Source: Chitinophaga filiformis (GTDB taxonomy: Bacteria; Bacteroidota; Bacteroidia; Chitinophagales; Chitinophagaceae). Taken from it: a stretch of DNA of 64,000 bases. A program made the position numbers and the translations under genes. The stretch covers positions 124,001 to 188,000 of the forward strand of contig NZ_JAKIRP010000007.1 in NCBI RefSeq assembly GCF_021646545.1. The letters run 5' to 3'. Below, piece after piece: positions 26,007 through 34,452 of this stretch (the stretch's first letter is position 1; each line of letters starts with the position of its first letter). The notes under the pieces were generated by a model. It was not told the DNA's origin. It was given only the letters and a program-made list of their open reading frames with translations, and did no database searches.

Positions 26007-26373
26007 GTTTTTTTGATTTCGTTAGTGTTACAATCAGAGCTTCCGTTGTTGTTCCTTGCTACCGACAACGGAAGTCTTGCAATAAGTACCCCATCCTATC
26101 TATCATATAAATCCTGCATTAAGCACCCCTGCTGGAAGTGAATACCGACACGGCGAACGGCTACCGTATATTCAATAGCTATAACAGACAAAAAAGTGAC
26201 ATATATTTTCCCTAGCTTTATCCAATAATTTCCTGAACCTGTTTCATGTTACTTCCTGCCATTCTTTTGGCAGCTGTTAAACCCATCAGACTTTTCTTAC
26301 ATAAACAAAGCTGTAGTATCAGCTTTTTAGTACTTACAAAAAAGTTCACCCTATAAATAAAAATAAAATTTCC
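26007..26373. other. Intergenic region with one hairpin
   Basis: CTTCCGTTGT (26040-26049) pairs with ACAACGGAAG (26065-26074), a possible 3'-end hairpin for the DinB gene, though no T tract follows. The rest is AT-rich leader sequence of the next lipoprotein gene and holds no gene I can support. Confidence 0.45.
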
Positions 26374-27084
26374 ATGAAAACACTAATCAAGCTATTTGTC
26401 GTGTCAGGTCTATCTGCTTGCCTCTTCACGTCTTGTATTAAAAATGCCGTTAAGGATATCAGTATTAAAAACGAGACTACTGATAAAAGCACAATCAGCC
26501 CACCCACTATATTAGGAACATGTGATGCCGAGAATTTCTATTTTTTTGAAAACGGCGTGGAAGATCCACCGTTCTCCTTTGGTGTGCAGATCAATAGCAC
26601 CGGCTGGAGTTCTGCAATTGTGGGTGTTAAAGAATACAACTCAACAGGCCCATTTACAAATTATCCCATTACAACGCCTACCAACAATATCGTAACTATA
26701 GCTACGGGAATAGACAATCTGAAGACGTATGATATTCAGCTAACACTCACTTGTTCCGATGGTACGATTAGCACATCCGCTATCCGGCACGACCAGATAA
26801 AGGGTTATGATGTAGGAACCAGTCCGACCAACAACGTTACGGTAACCACAAGTTCGTCGCCCGGATCGATCACAGTGAGGAACAATTTCAATTTTCCCAT
26901 TTATGTAGGCTTGTCTCAGGTGATAAATAGTATGACAGTAGTCATAAGTGGTCCACAACAGCTGGCGGCAGGTGCACAGTTATCTTATCCTTCACTCGCT
27001 GCAAGCCGGTATGGAGTGATGCTAAATAAGTTTGAAACCTTCCCTGGCCAATCAGCTTTTACCCGGTTTGTAACTATTCGGTGA
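26374..27084 (+). CDS. Lipoprotein of unknown function
   Basis: A 236-aa protein with a lipoprotein signal (lipobox LFTSC, Cys near residue 21). The mature part is Ser/Thr/Asn-rich and beta-predicted. The middle (about residues 70-130) resembles an Ig or fibronectin-like fold (GWSSAIVGVKEYNSTGPF; TYDIQLTLTCSDGTIS), and the end has IYVGLSQVINSMTVVISGP. No named family is recognised. It is monocistronic and converges on another lipoprotein gene across a structured GC-rich intergenic element. Confidence 0.75.
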   Translation: MKTLIKLFVVSGLSACLFTSCIKNAVKDISIKNETTDKSTISPPTILGTCDAENFYFFENGVEDPPFSFGVQINSTGWSSAIVGVKEYNSTGPFTNYPITTPTNNIVTIATGIDNLKTYDIQLTLTCSDGTISTSAIRHDQIKGYDVGTSPTNNVTVTTSSSPGSITVRNNFNFPIYVGLSQVINSMTVVISGPQQLAAGAQLSYPSLAASRYGVMLNKFETFPGQSAFTRFVTIR

Positions 27085-27128
27085 TCTTTCGCGGATGAAG
27101 CCCTACGCAGGTATTTGAATAATCTTAG

Positions 27129-27279
27129 CCCTTTTGTTGTTCTTTCCTGGACTGGACAACAGAAGGGTTTCCCGCCCCAGGGATCTCCGCCTGACCAACT
27201 CGTGGAAATAGACGAAAGCTCCCTGGCGCGGGCTACATCCTGGCAACAGCCAGTAAACCGCTACTACGGCGGAAAACCC
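27129..27279. other. Structured GC-rich intergenic element
   Basis: Three stems, each with one mismatch, are packed here: CCCTTTTGTTGT (27129-27140) with ACAACAGAAGGG (27156-27167); CCCGCCCCAGGGA (27171-27183) with TCCCTGGCGCGGG (27220-27232); and GGGTTTCCCGCC (27165-27176) with GGCGGAAAACCC (27268-27279). The last competes with part of the other two. It lies between convergent lipoprotein genes. It could be a repetitive palindromic element or a folded RNA; a 60-codon frame across it on the minus strand has no family features. Confidence 0.5.
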
Positions 27280-27299
27280 TGGCATAGTTGAAAATTAAT

Positions 27300-28289
27300 T
27301 TATTTCGTTTTTTGAATTCTCATAGCGTATACTGTAGACTCTCCGCAATCCCATTGTTGACTGCTACCTGTTTTAAGAAGAGCACTACTACTGCTGAAAC
27401 TCATGGAAGGATACATGCCGATGATCATCCTGCCGTATTGCCTGTATCTTGCTGCTCCCCCCGGACAAGTAAGTACCCATCCCTGAGGAATTTTAGCCTC
27501 AACAGAACCTTCATTTACTGACAGACACTGAGGAACTAAGGTCGCTATATCAGATCCAATATCTAAAGAACCAAAATTTGGGATGTCTTTCAAAATGCCA
27601 ATTGCATAAGCCGTAATCGAAGCAGGTGCGCTTGTAATATGGTCTTTACTTGCAACGTACCAGGCATTTTCAGTACCAAAGGGATGGCTATCGGTTAGAA
27701 AATTGCCTGCACCACTCCAATTGACTTTAGCTCCACCACCTATCAAGGTGTATCCGGTACCTGTCAAACTTGCAGATGCCGATGGTTTGGATGCAACACC
27801 CGATGTAGCGGAAACCAGCTTTATATAATCTTTCAGCTGAGCACTTGATATCCCTTGTATTTTAAGACCTATAGCATAACATGCCAGATAATAAGGCGTT
27901 ACACCTGGACGACCTTTAGACTCAATATACCATGTTTTCAGATCGCTGCCCGGATATGATGCTGTCAGGAAAGAACCCGGTTCGCCCTGATAATTATAGG
28001 CACCTCCTCCCACGAGCACGTAATCGTCGGGAACAGCAACATCTCCTTGAACTAAGTCGCCTGGTCCAACATCCTTTGAAACTAAAACAACACTGACTTT
28101 ACCTGACCAATCAGAATATGGGCCGCCTATCGCTTTGACGCTGGCGTTCTTTTCCTCTTCGCTGTTCCCGTTGGTAGCATCATAATTACCTGACAAGCCG
28201 TTGTCCGTTCTAAGCTCTTTCCTGCAGCCGGCAACAGACAATGCTAATAACAAGCAGATGCCAATTGATAGTTGAATGTTTAATCTCAT
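27300..28289 (-). CDS. Lipoprotein with three internal repeats, unknown function
   Basis: A 329-aa protein with a lipoprotein signal (lipobox SVAGC, Cys near residue 22). After a polar linker there are two clear repeats of about 100 residues that share a (Y/V)xLxGGGA ... FLT(A/D)SxPxxxxxxWYxxSK ... YAIG pattern, starting near residues 90 and 180. A weaker third copy follows near 270 (WVLTCPGGAARYRQYG ... YAMRIQ). The repeats suggest a beta-propeller or beta-trefoil-like lectin fold at the cell surface. No family name can be given. It converges with the 236-aa lipoprotein gene. Confidence 0.75.
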   Translation of the reverse strand: MRLNIQLSIGICLLLALSVAGCRKELRTDNGLSGNYDATNGNSEEEKNASVKAIGGPYSDWSGKVSVVLVSKDVGPGDLVQGDVAVPDDYVLVGGGAYNYQGEPGSFLTASYPGSDLKTWYIESKGRPGVTPYYLACYAIGLKIQGISSAQLKDYIKLVSATSGVASKPSASASLTGTGYTLIGGGAKVNWSGAGNFLTDSHPFGTENAWYVASKDHITSAPASITAYAIGILKDIPNFGSLDIGSDIATLVPQCLSVNEGSVEAKIPQGWVLTCPGGAARYRQYGRMIIGMYPSMSFSSSSALLKTGSSQQWDCGESTVYAMRIQKTK

Positions 28290-28950
28290 AAAATGAAATT
28301 TTAGGGTTTTAAGGAATTGTTAACTTAATTGAGAAACAATCTTGAAAATATCTGGGGGAACTTGTTGTAAAGCCCGACCAATGTCGAGCTGTTATCTTTC
28401 GAAGTTCAGTATTGATTTGCTACAGTTTAGGTCAACAACTAAGTGGTTAAAATTTTTGGGGGCTATTATTGTAGAAATAAAGATAATAAAAGTTATAAAA
28501 AAAGGATCGTTTGTGTTATGACTATGCTGTCATTTTCATTTACACTGCTAACTCATAGCATATTTTATTTGTATCAATACAAATAGGCTTACCTCTTTCC
28601 TGCAGTGCTATGTTTTACTATTCAGCTGAGAAGCTATTCCGGCTAATACCGATTATGTGATGCTACTGACGTATGCTCCAGCAATATAGCAGGCGGTGCA
28701 TAACTCCTACGGTGAAAAAGAATGACTGGTCGGGAAGTACTCGAATTACCTGATGGCTGACAGCAGCAAAGAATTGAGATTTACCTGGCGTGCAGCAGCG
28801 AGAGTAGTGTTCGATGCAGTAATAAACTTTACCTGGCTAGCATTGTTTACCCTACTATCCTAAAAATCAACCATTTACAATCTTGTCCAAATTAACCCGC
28901 AAATAAACCCGAATATTTCTTAAATTTCAGCAGTAATTCCCTTATTGCTT
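28290..28950. other. Divergent intergenic region with a palindrome
   Basis: This 660-bp AT-rich region separates the leftward lipoprotein gene and the rightward eCIS-core gene. The one notable site is TATTTGTAT-CA-ATACAAATA at 28566-28585, a perfect 9-bp inverted repeat with a 2-bp centre that could be an operator. No gene is supported. Confidence 0.45.
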
Positions 28951-29577
28951 ATGTCCCAATCTTATCATACCCTCCAGAGAGAACAGGCTACCCGTCGTTC
29001 CGCTGCAGAAAATACCTCCTCCAACGGCATACAGTTCAAAGCCGTAAAACCTTTCCAAAAGAAAAGCAGTGATGCTCCTGTACAGGCGCAAGAGGATGAA
29101 CTGCTGCAAGGTCGGTTTGTTACGCAACTGCAGGATGATATGGAAGAAGAAGTGCCCGCACAGTTTGTACTGCAGAAAGCGACCTTACCGGAAGAAGAAC
29201 CGCCAGTAATGGGAAAATTCGCCGCACAGCTGAAACAGAATGATACCGGCATGCCTGACCAGTTAAAATCTGGGGTGGAGCAACTTTCGGGCATGAGTAT
29301 GAATGATGTGAAGGTACACTACAATTCCTCCCAACCAGCACAATTGAATGCGCTGGCATATGCACAGGGAACGGATATCCATATAGCACCGGGACAGGAA
29401 CAGCATTTACCTCATGAAGCATGGCATGTAGCCCAGCAAAAGCAGGGACGCGTGCAGGCTACCACACAGATGAAAACAGGTACGCCGGTAAATGATGATC
29501 CGGGACTGGAACATGAAGCTGACGTAATGGGCGCGCAGGCAATGCAGGTAGGAGCGCAAAGTATGCAGGTGATGTAA
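28951..29577 (+). CDS. eCIS core domain (DUF4157) protein
   Basis: This 208-aa protein has no signal peptide. Residues 1-90 are a polar, Gln/Glu-rich leader. The DUF4157 core runs from about residue 95 to 195: LKSGVEQLSGMSMNDVKVHY, QLNALAYAQGTDIHIAPG, then LPHEAWHVAQQKQGRVQ with a HEAWH (HExxH-type) motif, and GLEHEADVMG near the C-terminus. The domain is found in cargo proteins of extracellular contractile injection systems and in polymorphic-toxin proteins, usually followed by a toxin domain; here nothing follows. No sheath, tube or baseplate genes are in the window, so this is an orphan. The ATG at 28951 follows a TTG-led frame start. A decayed copy of its 3' end lies at 30796-30927. Confidence 0.88.
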   Translation: MSQSYHTLQREQATRRSAAENTSSNGIQFKAVKPFQKKSSDAPVQAQEDELLQGRFVTQLQDDMEEEVPAQFVLQKATLPEEEPPVMGKFAAQLKQNDTGMPDQLKSGVEQLSGMSMNDVKVHYNSSQPAQLNALAYAQGTDIHIAPGQEQHLPHEAWHVAQQKQGRVQATTQMKTGTPVNDDPGLEHEADVMGAQAMQVGAQSMQVM

Positions 29578-29597
29578 TAACATCTTCTGAAAAAGAT

Positions 29598-29639
29598 AAA
29601 AAGCGAAGGCCGTCTCAGATGAGGCGGCCTTCGCTTTTT
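29598..29639 (+). terminator. Terminator of the eCIS-core gene
   Basis: An almost perfect 19-bp stem, AAAAAGCGAAGGCCGTCTC paired with GAGGCGGCCTTCGCTTTTT (one T-G wobble), has an AGAT loop and starts 20 bp after the stop. A similar but decayed hairpin is found at 30893-30927. Confidence 0.9.
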
Positions 29640-29757
29640 ATAAAACTACTTTAATTTTAATCTTATCGTAATCCCGTTACTTTGCTACAAACAATAAGGG
29701 ATGCAGGCACGGCCGGGCCGGTATCCAATGTCCATAAACCAAATGTAGCAACGCACA

Positions 29758-30171
29758 ATGAAAACAACGGAGATCAATAAATCAGCCTTACAGACAACAG
29801 GCACATTAGCGGCCAATGGACCGGTATATATGTTAAATTTGCTGCGCTATAAAGAATATGCGGATTATAACAATGCTGCAGGTGTTTCACCCTGTTCCGG
29901 CCGGGAAGTCTATATGCAGCGATATGTCAGGGAATTCAGGCGAATTACCGCTGATGATGATGTTAAATTACTGTTCCTGGGCAATGTAGGCATAAGCCTT
30001 GTAGCACCGGATGACGAGCAGTGGGATGATGTGGCGATTGTTGAATATCCTGATTTCTCCACATTCAGCCGTATTGTTAGCAGCAACGCGTATCTTACAG
30101 ATGCCGAGCCACACAGGCTGGCCGCACTGGAAGACTGGCGGCTGATCGCTACCAATAAAGTGCTCCTGTAA
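29758..30171 (+). CDS. DUF1330-like dimeric alpha/beta-barrel protein
   Basis: A 137-aa cytoplasmic protein. The start of the domain, GPVYMLNLLRYKEYADY near residue 21, and the later DVAIVEYPDFSTFSRIV near residue 90 with AEPHRLAALEDWRL fit the DUF1330/EthD-like ferredoxin-fold group. The reaction is unknown. It lies 51 bp upstream of a Crp-family regulator gene in the same direction, and the two probably form a unit. Both sit between the intact eCIS-core gene and its decayed 3' copy. Confidence 0.75.
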   Translation: MKTTEINKSALQTTGTLAANGPVYMLNLLRYKEYADYNNAAGVSPCSGREVYMQRYVREFRRITADDDVKLLFLGNVGISLVAPDDEQWDDVAIVEYPDFSTFSRIVSSNAYLTDAEPHRLAALEDWRLIATNKVLL

Positions 30172-30222
30172 AGAAATCACAGGATATCATAGCGCCACCC
30201 CCCTTTTAATAAACAGCAAAAG

Positions 30223-30792
30223 ATGAACGAATCAATTCTGAAGAATTTCGAAAAACATATCTCTCTGGATCCCTCAGAAATTGAATATGTTCAGTCCTTA
30301 TTGCTGTCTAAAAAAGTGAAGAAAAACACTATCCTCCTGAAAACCGGGGATATCAGCAGGTACATTTACTTTGTTGTAAAAGGTTGCCTGCGCATGTATA
30401 ATACAGACGATAAAGGCGTCCAGCATATCGTCACCTTTGCCCCGGAAGATTGGTGGTCAGTTGATCTATCCAGCTTTTACACCGGAGGACCGGCCTTTTA
30501 TACAATAGATGCATTGGAAGATACGGAAGTGCTGTTTCTTAGTAATGAAAGTGTAGAAATGCTGTATGAGAAAGTCCCTAAATTTGAACGCTTTTTCCGT
30601 ATTTTCTTTGCGAATGGATTGGTATTGTACCAGCGCAGGATGACAGCCATCATTTCACAATCAGCGGAGGAACGGTATCTTCAGTTTCAAAAACGTTATC
30701 CGGGTCTTGAACAAAGAATTGCGCAAAAACATATTGCTGCGTATTTAGGTATCACACCTGTCTTTTTAAGCATGTTGCGGAAACGTCTCTGA
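30223..30792 (+). CDS. Crp/Fnr-family transcriptional regulator
   Basis: A 189-aa protein. The N-terminal cyclic-nucleotide-binding fold (about residues 25-115) includes ILLKTGDISRYIYFVVKGCL and FAPEDWWSVDLSSFYTGGP. A dimerisation helix follows, then a short C-terminal HTH, HIAAYLGITPVFLSMLRKRL. The recognition helix lacks the R-E...R pattern that reads TGTGA, so its operator differs from that of the other Crp-type gene at 36878. The cyclic-nucleotide phosphate-binding residues are not conserved in an obvious way, as in most Bacteroidota members. Probable target: the DUF1330 gene or itself. Confidence 0.9.
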   Translation: MNESILKNFEKHISLDPSEIEYVQSLLLSKKVKKNTILLKTGDISRYIYFVVKGCLRMYNTDDKGVQHIVTFAPEDWWSVDLSSFYTGGPAFYTIDALEDTEVLFLSNESVEMLYEKVPKFERFFRIFFANGLVLYQRRMTAIISQSAEERYLQFQKRYPGLEQRIAQKHIAAYLGITPVFLSMLRKRL

Positions 30793-30795
30793 TAT

Positions 30796-30927
30796 GGAGG
30801 ATAAGACTCCGGGCGAACACGAAGCCGATGCAATAGGACACAGGCAGTGCAGGTAAACGTGTAGCATATGCAATAACATCCTCAGAAAAGAGAAAAAGCG
30901 AAGGCCGCCTCAAATGAGACGGCCTTG
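30796..30927 (+). pseudogene. Decayed 3' fragment of an eCIS-core (DUF4157) gene and its terminator
   Basis: From 30800 the frame reads DKTPGEHEADAIGHRQCR and a stop at 30856, matching the intact gene's C-terminal GLEHEADVMG region. The DNA similarity continues past the stop through an AATAACATC block into a copy of the terminator: AAAAAGCGAAGGCCG on the left, with the right arm broken after GGCCTT. The rest of the gene is missing. It lies directly after the Crp-like gene's stop. Confidence 0.75.
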
Positions 30928-30998
30928 TTGGGTTAACAAATGCGCTTCTTGCGCAGGTATTTCAGGTAAGGGATAACAGGAGCTGACCCGTTATTAAA

Positions 30999-31790
30999 TT
31001 ATAAACTGGCCTTTATTTCATCCAACGTATCAGCGAAGGCCTTTTCACGCCGTACGTCTTTCTGCCATGCCAGGCCTCTTTCCAACAGGTCAATTTCCTG
31101 TTTTACAGTAGCACCTGCCTGTCCTTCTTCTTTTGCGAGAATGAAGACAGTATCGGAAATGGCTACGCTTGTTTCAATATCGTGCGAGACGATCACAAGG
31201 GTTTTTAATTCATCAGAGACAGATACCTGCAATAACATCTCCACCACTTTATCCAATACACAGATATCAAGTCCGGAAAAGGGTTCATCAAACAGGAGAA
31301 AGGCCGATCCTTTTAAAAGCTGCTGCACAATACTGGCACGCTGACGCTGACCGCCAGACAATTGCTGTGGGTATTTGTGCAGGATGTCTGTTATTTCGAA
31401 TGCTTCAGCCCATTTTGCTATAGCATCCTTTTCATTTCCCTTTAAGGCAGGGTTCTGCCTGCAGGCCATCATTACCGACTGGTAAATGGTTTTCCATTCA
31501 AACAGGTAGTAATGCTGGAATACAACGCCCATGTCGCCTGCTTCCACTTTCTTATTACCATATATGGTAATAGTTCCTGCAGATGGTTGCTGCAGCCCTG
31601 CCATCAGGCGGAACAACTGTGTTTTACCAATACCGCTCCTGCCTAACAGAGACACCACCTGTCCCTGGCTCATACCAGGACGTACAATATTGCGGATGGT
31701 AAAATTGACGTCCCTTAAAATGGCACGGTCACCATAACTCAGGCTGACATGCTCCGCCTGCAAAAGCACCTCTTCTTTTGTGTACGTCAT
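30999..31790 (-). CDS. ABC transporter ATP-binding protein (NitT/TauT/SsuB-like)
   Basis: A 263-aa ATPase with Walker A (LLGRSGIGKTQLFRL near residue 47), Q-loop (VVFQHYYLFEWKT), signature (LSGGQRQRASIV), Walker B (FLLFDEPFSGLD) and H-loop (VIVSHDIETSVAI). It is the last gene of the five-gene leftward operon and overlaps the permease stop by 4 bp (ATGA). It energises the transporter formed with that permease. The C-terminal ~60 residues are longer than in SsuB/TauB. The substrate is unknown. Confidence 0.93.
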   Translation of the reverse strand: MTYTKEEVLLQAEHVSLSYGDRAILRDVNFTIRNIVRPGMSQGQVVSLLGRSGIGKTQLFRLMAGLQQPSAGTITIYGNKKVEAGDMGVVFQHYYLFEWKTIYQSVMMACRQNPALKGNEKDAIAKWAEAFEITDILHKYPQQLSGGQRQRASIVQQLLKGSAFLLFDEPFSGLDICVLDKVVEMLLQVSVSDELKTLVIVSHDIETSVAISDTVFILAKEEGQAGATVKQEIDLLERGLAWQKDVRREKAFADTLDEIKASL

Positions 31791-32566
31791 CGTGTTGTTT
31801 TTTGTGATCTGGTGTAAGGAAACAGCCAGCTACGGATGGTTGCCAGCAGGTAATCGAAGAACAATCCCAGCAGGAAGATAAGCAGCTGCAATGCCAGTAC
31901 ATTGGTCAGATCGTTATACTTATTGTATTTGATCAGCAGCGCTCCTATTCCGCCTTCACTCATACTAAGCCCTTCTACCATGGTGATCATCAGCCAGGAT
32001 ATAGCAAAGTTGTGCTGTATTATTTCCAGTACCTTGTCAGCCTTACCGATGATGATCACTTCGTATAAGATCCGCCAGCGGTTATAACCCAGCGTCTTGC
32101 ACAGGTCATACTCCTGTTGGGGAATATGCACGATGACCGACAGAAAAGACGTAACAAAAAAGGGGACAATACCGAATATCAGCAACCATAGTTTAAGCGC
32201 ACTTCCGTTCTGCGTAAGCAGCGTAAAAACGAATATGAGCCCTGCCAATGTGAGATACCGGCACTTCACAATAAACAGCGCGATACCTTTAAAAAACGGC
32301 AATACAGATAAATAAGCGATAACCAGTGTAATAGCAATGGAGTACAGCATCGCCTGCATGGTCAGTAAGAGACTCACCAGCACATTATCTATCAGCACTT
32401 TTGTGGTAGATAAGTGCGCCAGGGCGGCCAGCACTTTACCTGGCTGCGGCATTAATCCATCGGTGGTAAGATGCCACAGCGTCAGCGACAATACTACCTG
32501 TGCCACTACCATAATCAGAAATGTCTGCCTGCTAATGACGGCAAAAGGTTGAAATAACTTCTTCAT
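31787..32566 (-). CDS. ABC transporter permease (BPD_transp_1, nitrate/taurine type)
   Basis: A 259-aa inner-membrane protein with about six membrane segments (for example FLIMVVAQVVLSLTLWHL and YSIAITLVIAYLSVLPFF). The EAA loop is visible as CKTLGYNRWRILYEVIIIG near residue 155, followed by SWLMITMVEGLSMSEGGIG. ATG at 32566 is used; the frame extends 16 codons further. It lies between the OmpA-anchored binding protein and the ATPase. Confidence 0.9.
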   Translation of the reverse strand: MKKLFQPFAVISRQTFLIMVVAQVVLSLTLWHLTTDGLMPQPGKVLAALAHLSTTKVLIDNVLVSLLLTMQAMLYSIAITLVIAYLSVLPFFKGIALFIVKCRYLTLAGLIFVFTLLTQNGSALKLWLLIFGIVPFFVTSFLSVIVHIPQQEYDLCKTLGYNRWRILYEVIIIGKADKVLEIIQHNFAISWLMITMVEGLSMSEGGIGALLIKYNKYNDLTNVLALQLLIFLLGLFFDYLLATIRSWLFPYTRSQKTTR

Positions 32567-32639
32567 GCAGATAATGTTTAAGACCGGGAAGAAAAAGATA
32601 GCCGCTGACTTCATGCCAGACGGCTATCCGGGCTAATTG

Positions 32640-34406
32640 TTACTGACCTAAGACGATTTCCACCCTTCTGTTTTGTCTTCTGCCAGCCTCTGTATCGTTA
32701 TCAGCTACAGGTTTGGATGCACCAAAACCTTTTGCCTCCACACGATTTACAGAAAGCCCTTTCCTCACCAGGTAATCTTGTACCGCCGCAGCACGCTTCT
32801 CTGACAGCGGAATATTGGTAGCATCAGCACCCACGTTGTCCGTATGTCCGTATACACCTACCTTCAGACCTTCCGCTACTACGGCAGATTCGAAGATCTC
32901 ATTCAGCATTTTGAATGAAGATGATTTGATCACAGCAGAGCCGGTTTCAAACTCTATGCTGTAAGACTTTGATGATACTTCTGAAGTGATCTCGGAAGCA
33001 TACTTTGTCTCAATCGCTTTACCTTCCAGCAGTTCCGGGTGGTTTGACAACACGGAGAACAGGAACGATTTATCCACTGCTTTCTCATAAGGCATAAAGG
33101 AAGGCATCAGCGCAGGATACATCTTCACCATCAGTGTACCGAAGGTGTTGTACACCGCTTTATATCGGTCAATTTTGTCTTCACCCAATCCGAAGGTGTT
33201 GGCCATGTCCTGCAGGTTGAATACTGCGGATCCTCCCAATGTTACTTTCAGTCCCTGGATATCCTTTTCTTCCACACCATCGTAATACTTCAGCCAATAA
33301 GCAGCATCCTGCTCATTATATACTTCAGCACTTACTTTGGCAGCGAAGGCTTTTGCCTCATTGAAGGAACGTACCTGGTCGCCCGCCTGTGCCAGGGCGA
33401 TGATCATATTCTCGATATCGGTCCTGTGATCGTATGCCCATTTTTTGATGGCGATGGTCTGGTTAGGCATCTGCGAAGCGTACTGCTTTGTGTTGGCGAT
33501 AGTCACCAGTCCACCCTTCTTCACTGACACATTCACGTCGCCCGGTGTCCAGGTTGCAACAGCATCCACACCTACAGTAGTGTCCTTACCGGTAGTCTTA
33601 CCGTTTACCACTACCTTGCGGCTTTCGGTATAACCGGTGATATACTTATTAGGCGCATCCAGGAAGTCGTTAGCGGCAATAATGTTGATAGCAGTAGCAT
33701 CGTAGGTGGTTTCGTCAGGGTTTACCTTCAGACCATTGTCGCCCGCCCATTTCAACAGAATATTGATGTCTCCGTCACGCAGCACACCTGCCACGCATTT
33801 ACCGATAGCGGTTTTAGGATCTGCCTTCCACTGCTGAGGACCCATTACCTGGTCTTCACCATATGATTTACCGTGTGTAACAGGTATGATCACAGGCTGA
33901 TATTCAGGTCCGAGTGGTTCCAGCTCTTTTGACAGGGAAGTCATGAAAGCAGGCATACCGTCTCCCATAAAGGTGATCAACACACCCGGTGTATTGGCAT
34001 CCTTTTTATAGTCCTGGGCAAACTTCACCAGGTCAGCCATCTGCTTGTTACAGTCGTCCTGCCTGATATAGGTAATGTCCAGTTTCGCATTATCAAACAA
34101 AGACCCCTTGGTAGTACGTACACCACCGTTGGCATACATTGCTGAGAACTGGCTGTTCCATGCCATACGTAACCAGGTGATCTGTGTACCGCCATTACCT
34201 GCGGGTTCACTGCCGGGTAAAGGGACTTTTACAGCGTTACCACTTAAAGATGCTTCAGGCGCGTCAGGCAATACTACCTTGCCTACTTCCAGCGATTCGC
34301 CCACCTGTTTCGGGCGACCCTGATACCATCTTACACCTAAGATACCGGCTGCTACTACGGCAGCAATAATGAAAAGTTTTCCTGCGGGTTTTAATTTGAT
34401 TGCCAT
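32640..34406 (-). CDS. ABC solute-binding protein fused to an OmpA C-terminal domain
   Basis: This 588-aa protein starts with one membrane anchor (about residues 10-27, LFIIAAVVAAGILGVRWY). A TauA/NMT1-like periplasmic-binding domain follows (about 75-380: TWLRMAWNSQFSAMYANGGV, TPGVLITFMGDGMPAFM). The C-terminus (about 470-588) is an OmpA peptidoglycan-binding domain with VYGHTDNVGADATN, LSEKRAAAVQDYLV and GRRQNRRVEIVLG. The binding domain would thus be tethered both to the inner membrane and to the cell wall. Binding proteins of this transporter class are normally free or lipid-anchored, so the fusion is unusual. It is followed by the permease and ATPase genes. Confidence 0.88.
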   Translation of the reverse strand: MAIKLKPAGKLFIIAAVVAAGILGVRWYQGRPKQVGESLEVGKVVLPDAPEASLSGNAVKVPLPGSEPAGNGGTQITWLRMAWNSQFSAMYANGGVRTTKGSLFDNAKLDITYIRQDDCNKQMADLVKFAQDYKKDANTPGVLITFMGDGMPAFMTSLSKELEPLGPEYQPVIIPVTHGKSYGEDQVMGPQQWKADPKTAIGKCVAGVLRDGDINILLKWAGDNGLKVNPDETTYDATAINIIAANDFLDAPNKYITGYTESRKVVVNGKTTGKDTTVGVDAVATWTPGDVNVSVKKGGLVTIANTKQYASQMPNQTIAIKKWAYDHRTDIENMIIALAQAGDQVRSFNEAKAFAAKVSAEVYNEQDAAYWLKYYDGVEEKDIQGLKVTLGGSAVFNLQDMANTFGLGEDKIDRYKAVYNTFGTLMVKMYPALMPSFMPYEKAVDKSFLFSVLSNHPELLEGKAIETKYASEITSEVSSKSYSIEFETGSAVIKSSSFKMLNEIFESAVVAEGLKVGVYGHTDNVGADATNIPLSEKRAAAVQDYLVRKGLSVNRVEAKGFGASKPVADNDTEAGRRQNRRVEIVLGQ

Positions 34407-34452
34407 TTTATTTTGTGTTTAGTAAGTTTTAAAAATTGCGTTGTGATAAATA

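Noticed and set aside
27103-27285. 60-codon leftward frame between the convergent lipoprotein genes
   Set aside because: The DNA is a set of inverted repeats, which explains the open frame; the peptide matches no family I know.
28951-29577. Treating the DUF4157 protein as a complete toxin
   Set aside because: Only the polar leader and the eCIS-core domain are present; no toxin domain follows the core before the stop codon.
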